In this document: in pieces, positions 43,658 to 51,839 of the stretch | Layout of the letters: every line of letters starts with the position of its first letter | Numbering within the stretch: position 1 is the stretch's first letter | Assembly (NCBI GenBank): GCA_002728715.1 | Contig: PBVQ01000001.1 | Location: forward strand, 73,805-137,804 | Source of the DNA: Dehalococcoidia bacterium | GTDB taxonomy: Bacteria; Chloroflexota; Dehalococcoidia; Lucifugimonadales; Lucifugimonadaceae | DNA: 64,000 bases | Direction of reading: 5' to 3' | The notes under the pieces: model-generated | Told to the model about the DNA's origin: nothing | Databases searched by the model: none | The model's input: only the letters and a program-made list of their open reading frames with translations | Position numbers and translations under genes: made by a program

Positions 43658-44443
43658 ATGATTATAGATACCCATGCACATATTCATCAACATGATGAAT
43701 ATGAAATACCAGAAATTATTTCACGAGCATTAGAGAGCAATGTTTCAAAAATAATTACCGCTGGGGTAAATATAACTGATTCAGAATTATCATTAAGAAT
43801 CGCTAATAAATATGAAAACGTATATTCAGGTGTAGGTATTCATCCAGAGGAAATCAAATCACCTATAAGCAAAAAAGATATAAAGGCCCTTAAATCCTTG
43901 TCGAAAGAAAATAAGGTAAAAGTTATAAGCGAAATTGGCCTTGATAATCAAAAAACTTCTCCTGAAATTAAAATTCAAGAAGAAGGTTTTTATGAACAGA
44001 TCAAACTTGCAAAAGAAGAAAAGTTACCGATAATTTTTCATATTAGAGAAGAGAATAATGATTTTGAAGAATCTTTTGCAAAAGATATAGCAATCAATAT
44101 TTTTTCAGAGCTCTCGATTGGTGATATTGGTGGAGCCGCCCATTATTTTGCAGGTAAATGGGATTATGCAAAAAAGTTATTGGATTTGGGTCTTTTAATA
44201 TCTTTTGCAAAACCAATAATCTATAACAAATCTCTCCATGAAACTGTTAGTAAAATTCCAAGCGACAAAATTATCGTTGAAACTGATTCATACCCACAAC
44301 ATTACAAACCAGATAGATCAAAATGGACTGAGCCTAAAGATATTTCCAATATAGTTAATAAAATTGCCGAGATAAAACAAATTAATAGAAAATTTATTGA
44401 AGAAAAAATATATAATAATTCAATCAAACTACTTAATTTTTAA
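43658..44443 (+). CDS. TatD-family metal-dependent hydrolase/DNase
   Basis: 261 residues of the amidohydrolase TIM barrel. I-D-T-H-A-H-I-H supplies the first metal ligands, E-I-G-L-D the Glu, F-H-I-R-E the His and V-E-T-D-S-Y the final Asp. TatD proteins are 3'-5' exonucleases or related hydrolases acting in DNA or RNA quality control. Monocistronic and convergent with the EVE-domain gene. Confidence 0.9.
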   Translation: MIIDTHAHIHQHDEYEIPEIISRALESNVSKIITAGVNITDSELSLRIANKYENVYSGVGIHPEEIKSPISKKDIKALKSLSKENKVKVISEIGLDNQKTSPEIKIQEEGFYEQIKLAKEEKLPIIFHIREENNDFEESFAKDIAINIFSELSIGDIGGAAHYFAGKWDYAKKLLDLGLLISFAKPIIYNKSLHETVSKIPSDKIIVETDSYPQHYKPDRSKWTEPKDISNIVNKIAEIKQINRKFIEEKIYNNSIKLLNF

Positions 44444-44491
44444 TTATTTCATTTTTATGTATGTAAGGGTTAAATTATAGTTAATAGGAAA

Positions 44492-45064
44492 TTAAATCTT
44501 AAATCTAGACCTAATTCCTTTATTTAGTTCTTTATTATTTTTTCTCAAAATATCTCTTGAAATCCCTTTGGTAATAGCTTTAGGCTTGTTATTTTTTTTC
44601 TTTTTAATATTTTTATTTTTTTTAAGTAATCTTTCTAATTCAATTTCTATAAAATTAAAATCATTTTGAGGAATAATATGCAACATACCAAAAAAAGCTA
44701 ACTCCCACCTATTAGCAGGCCATTTTCTTAAATACTCTAATGAGGGGGCCACATAAGTTCCGTCTACAGATTCATCATATTCAAGATACAAATCTTTTTT
44801 TGTATGAACTCTATAAGGAAATGTTTCTTTTTCATCATGACTACTCCATATGATACTGTTATCCTCAAACATAGAAGAGGTCACTGTTGCTGTTGCACTA
44901 AAGACTCTTTTGTCATTAATATAATAAAGTAATCTATCATCAGGGGCCATTACATCAACTTTTTTTCTAGATTTTTTGTCGAAGCCTTGCATATTAAAGC
45001 CTGAAGAAAAGGTTTTGTCACTATTATCGGAGGATATTGATACCAACCAAAAAGTTTTACCCAT
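44492..45064 (-). CDS. EVE (PUA-like) domain protein with basic tail
   Basis: 190 residues. Residues 1-145 match the EVE fold pattern: W-L-V-S at the start, G-F after about 25 residues, D-R-L-L-Y-Y-I, F-S-A-T-A-T-V, P-Y-R-V and R-K-W-P. EVE domains bind modified bases in DNA or RNA. The last 45 residues are Lys/Asn-rich and could bind nucleic acid. It lies downstream of pstA at the end of the phosphate cluster without an obvious link. Confidence 0.72.
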   Translation of the reverse strand: MGKTFWLVSISSDNSDKTFSSGFNMQGFDKKSRKKVDVMAPDDRLLYYINDKRVFSATATVTSSMFEDNSIIWSSHDEKETFPYRVHTKKDLYLEYDESVDGTYVAPSLEYLRKWPANRWELAFFGMLHIIPQNDFNFIEIELERLLKKNKNIKKKKNNKPKAITKGISRDILRKNNKELNKGIRSRFKI

Positions 45065-45094
45065 AAAATATAATCCTTATAAAATGTCAGTGAA

Positions 45095-45973
45095 CTATTG
45101 TTCAGATCTTTGTTGATACTTATTTCTTATCTTTACAGCTATGGAATTCATAATTAAAAGTATGACCAGCAATACAATTATACCAGCAGCGGCTATGCTT
45201 CTAAAATCTTCTTGAGGTTGGCTCACCCAGGTGTATATCTGTAAAGGAAGGACTGTAAATTTTGAGTTAGGAGTTGTTGGAACAAATGTGACCCACACAA
45301 GAGAAGATATCATTAAGATTGGTGCTGCTTCTCCAATTGCCCTAGAAAGAGCAAGAATAATTCCACTCATCATACCAGGAATAGCCTGAGGTAAAACAAC
45401 TTTCTTTACAACTTGCCATCTTGTAGCTCCCATCGCATAACCAGCATCTTTAAAACTTGACGGAACAGCTTTTATTGCCTCTTGGGATGCAATGATTACT
45501 ATAGGTAAGATAAGTAAGGTTAAGGTTAATGCTCCAGAAATCAAATTTCTCGAGCCATCAAAAAGGAATTGAACAAATACAGCTAAACCTAAAAGACCAT
45601 ATATTACACTAGGAACCCCAGCTAAATTGGAAATATTTAATTCAATTAGCCTAATAAATCTTCCTTTTTTTGCAAATTCCTCTAAATAAATTGCTGTAGC
45701 AATACCCACGGGGACAGTGAATATGGCTGTTAATAATACAACCCAAACTGTACCCGCCAATGGAGCCAAGATTCCTGAATTTAGTGGTTTTCTGGATGCA
45801 TACTTAGTAAGAAAGTCCCAATTCAAATATGGTAACCCATCAATTAAAACATCTATTAACAAAACTGCTAAAGCTAAAATTCCTATTACAACTGATGATA
45901 GAAAAAGATATAAGAAAAAAGTTTCTTTTATTTGTCTGGTCTTTTTGGAATTAGTTTTTTTTGTAGTTAACAT
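45095..45973 (-). CDS. pstA: Phosphate ABC transporter permease PstA
   Basis: 292 residues with about six membrane segments. P-S-V-I-Y-G-L-L-G-L and the EAA loop G-Y-A-M-G-A-T-R-W-Q-V-V are characteristic of PstA, as is L-S-R-A-I-G-E-A-A-P. It pairs with PstC to form the phosphate channel and starts directly after pstC. The ATPase gene pstB, normally next, is absent; an EVE-domain gene follows instead. Confidence 0.94.
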   Translation of the reverse strand: MLTTKKTNSKKTRQIKETFFLYLFLSSVVIGILALAVLLIDVLIDGLPYLNWDFLTKYASRKPLNSGILAPLAGTVWVVLLTAIFTVPVGIATAIYLEEFAKKGRFIRLIELNISNLAGVPSVIYGLLGLAVFVQFLFDGSRNLISGALTLTLLILPIVIIASQEAIKAVPSSFKDAGYAMGATRWQVVKKVVLPQAIPGMMSGIILALSRAIGEAAPILMISSLVWVTFVPTTPNSKFTVLPLQIYTWVSQPQEDFRSIAAAGIIVLLVILLIMNSIAVKIRNKYQQRSEQ

Positions 45974-46900
45974 TTATTCATATACCTGCCTAAATTTAGA
46001 TATAATAACTCTACCTATGATGTTCATAATAAAAGTAAGAACAAAGAGTAATAATCCAACAGCAAAAATTGTTCCATATTCCACAGAACCATGAGGAGTT
46101 TCACCCTGACTGACTGCAACAATATAACCTGTCATAGCCTGAATGCTTTCTAGAGGATTAAGCGTAAGATTAGGCGTTGAACCTGCTGCAATTTTTACAA
46201 TCATTGTTTCACCTATTGCCCTTGATAAAGCTAACACAAATGAGGCAACAATTCCTGAAAGAGCCGCTGGGAAAACAATCTTTGTAGAAACTTCAAATTT
46301 AGTAGCTCCCAAAGCATAAGCTCCATCTCTTAATGATTTAGGTACAGCAACCATTGCATCTTCACTCAAGGTAGAAACCATTGGCATAATCATTAATCCC
46401 ATAACAAGACCTGCTGATAGTGCATTAAATATAATCACATTATCTTGACCAAAAACAACCTTAAGTATTGGAGTAATAAAAGTTAGTGCAAAATAACCAT
46501 AAACAACAGTTGGAATACCTGCCAAAACTTCAAGAATAGGTTTAAGTATTTTTCTTAGTCTTTCTGGAGCATATTCTGAAAGAAATATAGCTGCTCCTAT
46601 ACCCAATGTTAAGGCTACCACTGCAGCTATAAACGCGACGAGAAATGTTCCACCAATTAGAGGGAGAACACCAAAATGTGCAGGCCTGAACAAAGGAGTC
46701 CACTTAGTTCCAGTTAAAAATTCCCAAGGAGAAATATTTTCAAAAAATATTAAACTTTGGCTGAATAATACAATTATTATGCCTAACGTAGTGGTAACTG
46801 AAATAATAGCAGTTAATTTGAGAATGTTAGCAACAATTTTTTCTTCTAGATGTTGCCTTTTTTTATTTTGAGCTGCTATTTTTTGAATTTCTTTATTCAT
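45974..46900 (-). CDS. pstC: Phosphate ABC transporter permease PstC
   Basis: 308 residues with about six membrane segments. [25 protein letters not shown] and the EAA loop [10 protein letters not shown] are PstC hallmarks, with L-S-R-A-I-G-E-T-M near the end. Separated from pstS by a 94-bp spacer containing a strong hairpin, and abutting pstA with no gap. Confidence 0.94.
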   Translation of the reverse strand: MNKEIQKIAAQNKKRQHLEEKIVANILKLTAIISVTTTLGIIIVLFSQSLIFFENISPWEFLTGTKWTPLFRPAHFGVLPLIGGTFLVAFIAAVVALTLGIGAAIFLSEYAPERLRKILKPILEVLAGIPTVVYGYFALTFITPILKVVFGQDNVIIFNALSAGLVMGLMIMPMVSTLSEDAMVAVPKSLRDGAYALGATKFEVSTKIVFPAALSGIVASFVLALSRAIGETMIVKIAAGSTPNLTLNPLESIQAMTGYIVAVSQGETPHGSVEYGTIFAVGLLLFVLTFIMNIIGRVIISKFRQVYE

Positions 46901-46923
46901 ATTATTACTTTATATAATACTTC

Positions 46924-46954
46924 AGCCTCAAGTAATTTTTAATATACTTGAGGC
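46924..46954 (-). other. Intercistronic hairpin between pstS and pstC
   Basis: An 11-bp perfect inverted repeat (AGCCTCAAGTA at 46924-46934 and its complement at 46944-46954) with a 9-nt loop. In the direction of transcription it is not followed by a U-run, so it is better read as an mRNA-stability or processing element, or partial attenuator, than as an intrinsic terminator. Confidence 0.6.
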
Positions 46955-46994
46955 TCAATTTTTCAATAAATTATTTTTTAATTTATTAAATTAT

Positions 46995-47993
46995 TTATTT
47001 TGAAGGATGCACATAGTTCACAGGGTTACTAATCATAGCCTTTTGTGCTGAATATTCTGCGTCTGATAATGCAACATATCCGACTTCATTTGCTAACTCT
47101 CCGCCATGATCCATGTAGAATTCAAGGAAAGCTTTTACCTCTGGTTTCTGTAAAGAAGAAATCTTCACATATATTAGCAACTTTCTAGATAATGGTGAGT
47201 ATGTACCATCTTCAATTGTAGTTTCTGATGGTTCAACACATCCGCTACCTGAATCAACTGAAACTATCTTCAATGATTCTTTATTCTCTATGTAGTATGC
47301 ATAACCAAAGTAACCAAGAGCGCCAGGATCACCAGAAACACCCTGTACTAGTGTATTATCGTCTTCGGATGCTGTGTAATCTGCTCTACTTCTTTTCTCT
47401 TCACCGTTTATCTCATCTGTAAAATAGTCAAAAGTTCCTGAATCGGTTCCTGGTCCATATAATCTCAATGGTTTGTCAGGGAATCCTTCTCTTACTTGAC
47501 TCCAATTATCTAATGTTGAACCTTCGTCCCAAATAGACTTTAGCTCTTCTGTTGTCAAACAATCAACAAAGTCGTTAGATTTACTAACTACCACAGAAAG
47601 TCCGTCCCATGCAACATTAAGTTCCATCAGCTCAATTCCATTAGAATTAGCTTTTTCTACTTCTGCTAACTTAATGAATCGAGATGCATTTGATATGTCA
47701 GTTTCACCAACAACAAATCTTTTGAATCCACCACCAGAACCAGACATTCCAATTGGAATCTGCACTTCTGGATTAGAGACTCTAAATTCTTCTGCCACAG
47801 CAACTGTTACTGGAAAAACTGTTGAAGAACCGTCTATTTCAATAGTTCCTGATAGTTTTTCATCAGAAGGAGCTGCTACAGAATCATCATCGTCACTTCC
47901 ACAAGCAGCAAATAGTCCAATACTTAGAATAGCAAAACTAAGAATCAGCCATTTAATTTGATTATTTATACAATCATTAATTTTAAGAAACAT
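46995..47993 (-). CDS. pstS: Phosphate-binding lipoprotein PstS
   Basis: 332 residues. Signal sequence ends F-A-A-C-G-S with the lipobox Cys near residue 31, then an acidic stretch. The phosphate-binding motifs D-G-S-S-T-V-F-P, S-G-S-G-G-G and G-T-D-S-G-T-F are clear. It captures phosphate outside the membrane and hands it to PstCA. AGGAG lies upstream of the ATG, and the leader contains hairpins and a Pho-box-like array. Confidence 0.95.
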   Translation of the reverse strand: MFLKINDCINNQIKWLILSFAILSIGLFAACGSDDDDSVAAPSDEKLSGTIEIDGSSTVFPVTVAVAEEFRVSNPEVQIPIGMSGSGGGFKRFVVGETDISNASRFIKLAEVEKANSNGIELMELNVAWDGLSVVVSKSNDFVDCLTTEELKSIWDEGSTLDNWSQVREGFPDKPLRLYGPGTDSGTFDYFTDEINGEEKRSRADYTASEDDNTLVQGVSGDPGALGYFGYAYYIENKESLKIVSVDSGSGCVEPSETTIEDGTYSPLSRKLLIYVKISSLQKPEVKAFLEFYMDHGGELANEVGYVALSDAEYSAQKAMISNPVNYVHPSK

Positions 47994-48011
47994 ATTGTTC
48001 TTGACTCCTTA

Positions 48012-48031
48012 TTTAGGTTAAAAAACCTAAA
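48012..48031 (-). other. Leader hairpin just upstream of the pstS ribosome site
   Basis: An 8-bp perfect stem TTTAGGTT/AACCTAAA with a 4-nt loop, ending about 4 nt before the AAGGAG of pstS. It would leave the ribosome site exposed; it might stabilise the 5' end of the mRNA. Confidence 0.4.
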
Positions 48032-48079
48032 ATTTTTCTAGTACCACAAATTTAAGTACTATGTTACAAAATAGTAACT

Positions 48080-48152
48080 ATAATAAGATTCAGATTAAAG
48101 AATTAAGAGAATGTTAAATCAAGAATTTACAATGTTAAATCATCGTTAAATT
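48080..48152 (-). promoter_or_regulatory. Candidate Pho-box array and -10 for pstS
   Basis: Reading the minus strand, TTTAAC occurs three times: 48150-48145, 48139-48134 and 48118-48113, spaced 11 and 21 bp, with the last two extended as TTTAACATT. This resembles the 11-bp-phased direct repeats bound by PhoB/PhoP regulators. A TATTAT at 48085-48080 could serve as -10, giving a leader of about 80 nt before pstS. phoB and phoR lie directly upstream. Confidence 0.55.
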
Positions 48153-48170
48153 CAACACATACTTAAAATG

Positions 48171-49514
48171 TCATTTTGGAATACTAAAGGTAAATTTACT
48201 TCCCTTAGTAATCTCACTCTCGACAAAAATATCACCTTTGTGGGCTTCAATTATATGCTTTGAAATTGCTAAACCTAGGCCAGATCCAACTTTTGATCTT
48301 GAAGAATCTGACTTAAAAAATCTCTCGAATATGAAAGGTAAATGTTCTTCTATAATACCTTCTCCATCATCAGAGACTGAAAATAAAATACTGGTTTTTG
48401 ACAAAGATGCAGAAATATTGATATTTCCATCCTTTGAAGTCCACTTAATTGCATTACTAAGTAAGTTACCAAAAACTTGTTCTATCTTACTTATATCAAC
48501 TTTGATAGTTATATCTTGTTCTAATTTTTTTATTTTGAGATTTATCCCTAAATCTTCACATTGAAAAATGAATCTATTATAAGTGTCTTCTATCATTTTA
48601 TTGACAGAGGTATCCTTTTTTACAAAATTTTCTTCACCTAAATCCATTTGAGTCAAGCTCATCATTTCATCTATTAATTTATTCATTCTATCTACATCTT
48701 CTAATATCAATAAAGTAAATTTTTCTGTAGTGGATTGGTCCTTAGAAATTTCTAAAGTTTCTGCGGATGCTTTAATACCCGCAAGAGGAGTTCTAAGCTC
48801 ATGAGAAACATTTGAAAAAAACTCTTTTCTTGAATTATCAGCTTTTCTAATCTCAGTAAGATTAGTAAATATAACAAGTATCTGATTGAATGGTTCTTGG
48901 TCAGACAAAAAAAATGGTGCAGCATATACCAGGATACTTTTCTCATCTGAAAAAAGATTTAATTCTATAGATTTATTTTCTTTAGTAGAAAAAACGTCAT
49001 CAATCATTGATAAAAATTCATCATTTCTTACAAAATCATTGATGTTCATACCAACATAAGGATCAATATTCGTACCTAATAGCTTTACTAATGCTGGATT
49101 GAAATTTTCAAGTTCTTTATTAGAATTAATTATTAATATTCCTTCATTTATGGAGTTAATTATTGCATCAGACGTAATTTTATTTTCTAAAGTTTGAACA
49201 ATTTCCTGACTTAATGAATCTAAAACTCTATTAATTATTTTCGAATAATTTTCTAAACGAGTATTTTTAAAATTACTTAATCTGCCTATACCATTTTCTG
49301 AAGGGAGAGAAATCAATTCTCTATGAAAGTTTCTAAAATGTATTGAGTTTATTAGGCTAAAAGATAAATTAATTATTACCGAAGCAATTATAAATAAAAA
49401 TCCAGCTATCAAAGAAAAAAAAGAAATTATTATTCCAATAAAAAGTGAAATAATTACAAAGTAAGAATTATTAAAAATTATAGATAATATGTATATTAAT
49501 TTGTTTCTAAGCAA
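48171..49514 (-). CDS. phoR: Phosphate regulon sensor histidine kinase PhoR
   Basis: 447 residues. Two or more N-terminal membrane segments (~8-60), a PAS-like region (~115-235), HisKA with the phosphorylated His in V-S-H-E-L-R-T-P-L and a HATPase domain with N-box A-I-K-W, D-D-G-E-G-I and G-S-G-L-G-L-A. There is no large periplasmic domain, as in other PhoR. It acts on the PhoB-like regulator 28 bp upstream and is adjacent to pst genes. Start is TTG 49514, after AGGTG. Confidence 0.92.
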   Translation of the reverse strand: MLRNKLIYILSIIFNNSYFVIISLFIGIIISFFSLIAGFLFIIASVIINLSFSLINSIHFRNFHRELISLPSENGIGRLSNFKNTRLENYSKIINRVLDSLSQEIVQTLENKITSDAIINSINEGILIINSNKELENFNPALVKLLGTNIDPYVGMNINDFVRNDEFLSMIDDVFSTKENKSIELNLFSDEKSILVYAAPFFLSDQEPFNQILVIFTNLTEIRKADNSRKEFFSNVSHELRTPLAGIKASAETLEISKDQSTTEKFTLLILEDVDRMNKLIDEMMSLTQMDLGEENFVKKDTSVNKMIEDTYNRFIFQCEDLGINLKIKKLEQDITIKVDISKIEQVFGNLLSNAIKWTSKDGNINISASLSKTSILFSVSDDGEGIIEEHLPFIFERFFKSDSSRSKVGSGLGLAISKHIIEAHKGDIFVESEITKGSKFTFSIPK

Positions 49515-49542
49515 ATCACACCTAATAATTTAAAAACTAAAA

Positions 49543-50271
49543 CTATACAATAACCCTATACCCTACAGCCCGTACAGTGCCAATAATGGCTTTTTGCGAT
49601 GAGTTTTCAATTTTTGAGCGCAACCAACGTATATGAACATCAACCGTTCTTGTATCACCTATATAATCAAATCCCCACACATCTTTTAATAATTGCTCAC
49701 GAGTAAATACTCTACCAGGAGAGGATGATAAATAAGCAAATAAATCAAACTCTCTTGCTCGTAAATCTATATTATTTCCATCAACTATGACTTCTCTTTT
49801 TAATTTATCAATAATTACTCTGTCTGCTAGCTTAATTATTTCTTCAGACTTTGAATTTTTCACATCTACATTCATCTTCATTCTTCTGAGTTGTGATGAA
49901 ATTCTTGCCATAAGTTCTCTCATACTGAAAGGCTTAGTAATATAATCATCTGCACCAGATTCAATACCGTAAACTTTGTCAAATTCTGAATCTTTTGCCG
50001 TAAGCATTATTATAGGTAAAATAGAACCATCTCTTCTAAGAGTTTTACATATTTCAAGACCACTTAATTTTGGAAGCATTAAATCTAATAAAATAAGATC
50101 TACGGGCTTTGATTTTGCTATATTCAAACCTTCAGCGCCATCTTCTGTACTATATACGTTATATCCTTGGCTTATTAAGTTATAACGAATAGCTTCACGT
50201 AATGTTCTATCATCCTCAACTAAAAGTAAATTAAATTGGTTTTCATTAAAATTTTTTTTGTTATCATTCAT
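49543..50271 (-). CDS. phoB: Phosphate regulon response regulator PhoB
   Basis: 242 residues of the OmpR/PhoB family. Receiver: acidic E-D-D near residue 20, phospho-acceptor Asp in L-I-L-L-D-L-M-L-P, Thr in M-L-T-A-K and Lys in T-K-P-F. The DNA-binding winged helix has T-R-E-Q-L-L and R-T-V-D-V-H-I-R-W-L-R-S-K-I. It likely binds the TTTAAC repeats upstream of pstS. Confidence 0.92.
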   Translation of the reverse strand: MNDNKKNFNENQFNLLLVEDDRTLREAIRYNLISQGYNVYSTEDGAEGLNIAKSKPVDLILLDLMLPKLSGLEICKTLRRDGSILPIIMLTAKDSEFDKVYGIESGADDYITKPFSMRELMARISSQLRRMKMNVDVKNSKSEEIIKLADRVIIDKLKREVIVDGNNIDLRAREFDLFAYLSSSPGRVFTREQLLKDVWGFDYIGDTRTVDVHIRWLRSKIENSSQKAIIGTVRAVGYRVIV

Positions 50272-50317
50272 ATTCTTAAATATACTATTTTATAGTTAAG
50301 AAAAAATTAAATTACAT

Positions 50318-51535
50318 TTAGTTTGATCCGAATTTACTATCTACATAATCATCAACTAGGCCAATAAAATCTTTTGCAATTGATGAGCCTGATAAAAATT
50401 TCGCCCTTTGACCATCTATGAATACAGGTGCCTTAGGATCTTCTCCTGACCCAGGAAGTGAAATTCCAATATTTGCTGCTTTAGACTCCCCAGGTCCATT
50501 AACAACACAACCCATAACCGCAACTTCTAAAGTGTTTGAGTTAGGGTACCTAGACTTCCACTCTGGTAAACGAATATCAATATGAGATTGGATTTCCTGA
50601 GCTAACTCTCTAAAAAATGTTGATGTAGTTCTACCGCAACCAGGGCATGCAGTCACTGCAGGCCTAAAACGACGAATACCTAGAGACTGAAGAATGTCTT
50701 GACATAAACGAACTTCCTTTGCCCTGTCACCACCAATCTCTGGTGTTAATGAAGCTCTTATGGTATCACCTATGCCTGATTCCAATAAAATACTTAGAGC
50801 TGCTGTTGTGGAAACTACTCCCTTTTGTCCCATACCTGCCTCCGTTAGACCTAGATGCAAAGGAAATGGGGACTTTTCTGAAAGCTCTCTGTATACAGCA
50901 ACCATCTGATTCAGTCTAGAAACTTTACATGAAATAATAATATTATTTTCACTAAGACCCATATTAATTGCAGCCTCAGAACTAGAAAGAGCGCTTTCTA
51001 CTAATGCTTGATTTTCTACTAGTTCAGCACTTAAAGGATTTTTTAATCTAGAGTTTTCATCCATTTTCAAGGCTAAAACTTCTGGATCTAAGCTTCCTGC
51101 ATTAACCCCGATTCTTACAGGTTTATTGTACTCTTTTGCTATGTTTATAAATTGTGAAAAGTTTTCGTCTCTTCTATTTCCTCTTCCGACGTTTCCAGGA
51201 TTTATTCTGAATTTAGATAAACTTTTCGCTAAATCCTTATACTGACTTAATAATCTATGCCCAATAAAATGAAAATCTCCTACTATTGGGACATCTACTC
51301 CTATATCATTTAGCCGTGAAATTATTTCTTTTATAGATTTAGCTGAACTATCATTATTTACTGTTACACGTACTATTTCGCTTCCTGCTATAGTAAGTAG
51401 CTTAATTTGATCTACTGTTGATTGAATGTTAGCTGTATCAGTATCAGTCATAGACTGAACTACCACTGGGTTTAAGTTACCAATCTTTACATTGCCAACA
51501 AGTACTTCATTTGTTTTTTTTCTTTTATTTGTCAA
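50318..51535 (-). CDS. ispG: 4-hydroxy-3-methylbut-2-en-1-yl diphosphate synthase
   Basis: 405 residues of the standard bacterial two-domain form. V-Q-S-M-T-D-T-D-T near the start, the barrel G-V-N-A-G-S-L, and Fe-S ligands in A-C-P-G-C-G-R and V-M-G-C-V-V-N-G-P-G. It converts methylerythritol cyclodiphosphate to HMBPP, the IspH substrate. TTG start with AGGAAG 5 bp upstream. End of the rpsB-to-ispG block. Confidence 0.95.
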   Translation of the reverse strand: MTNKRKKTNEVLVGNVKIGNLNPVVVQSMTDTDTANIQSTVDQIKLLTIAGSEIVRVTVNNDSSAKSIKEIISRLNDIGVDVPIVGDFHFIGHRLLSQYKDLAKSLSKFRINPGNVGRGNRRDENFSQFINIAKEYNKPVRIGVNAGSLDPEVLALKMDENSRLKNPLSAELVENQALVESALSSSEAAINMGLSENNIIISCKVSRLNQMVAVYRELSEKSPFPLHLGLTEAGMGQKGVVSTTAALSILLESGIGDTIRASLTPEIGGDRAKEVRLCQDILQSLGIRRFRPAVTACPGCGRTTSTFFRELAQEIQSHIDIRLPEWKSRYPNSNTLEVAVMGCVVNGPGESKAANIGISLPGSGEDPKAPVFIDGQRAKFLSGSSIAKDFIGLVDDYVDSKFGSN

Positions 51536-51554
51536 ATGTACTTCCTAGTAAAAA

Positions 51555-51839
51555 TTAAATCATCAAATATAAAAAACTGAATAATACGTATATACCAATT
51601 AATACTATCAAAAAATTCTTAATTCTTAGGTTTATTTTTTTATAATTATAAAAAATTATAGGAATCCAAACTAATATTAGAATTGATTGATAAAAGAGAA
51701 ATTTATCAACAATGTTAGTGTTTGTAAAAAAAAACTTAACTAAAAATGTAATAATTACCAACAAAGAAAAAAGCAATGCAGTGATAATCTGATTCCGATA
51801 ATCTTTGGAAACCTTCAAACTAAAAAATCCTATCTCCAC
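51555..51839 (-). CDS. Small membrane protein of unknown function
   Basis: 94 residues, starting GTG at 51839 inside the last codons of rseP (20 bp overlap). Three hydrophobic segments are predicted by eye (about residues 18-37, 45-64 and 73-93). No family recognised. Position between rseP and ispG suggests co-transcription only. Confidence 0.55.
   Translation of the reverse strand: MEIGFFSLKVSKDYRNQIITALLFSLLVIITFLVKFFFTNTNIVDKFLFYQSILILVWIPIIFYNYKKINLRIKNFLIVLIGIYVLFSFLYLMI

Noticed and set aside
47674..47961. Plus-strand 95-codon frame opposite pstS
   Set aside because: Shadow of pstS, which has a lipobox and phosphate-binding motifs.
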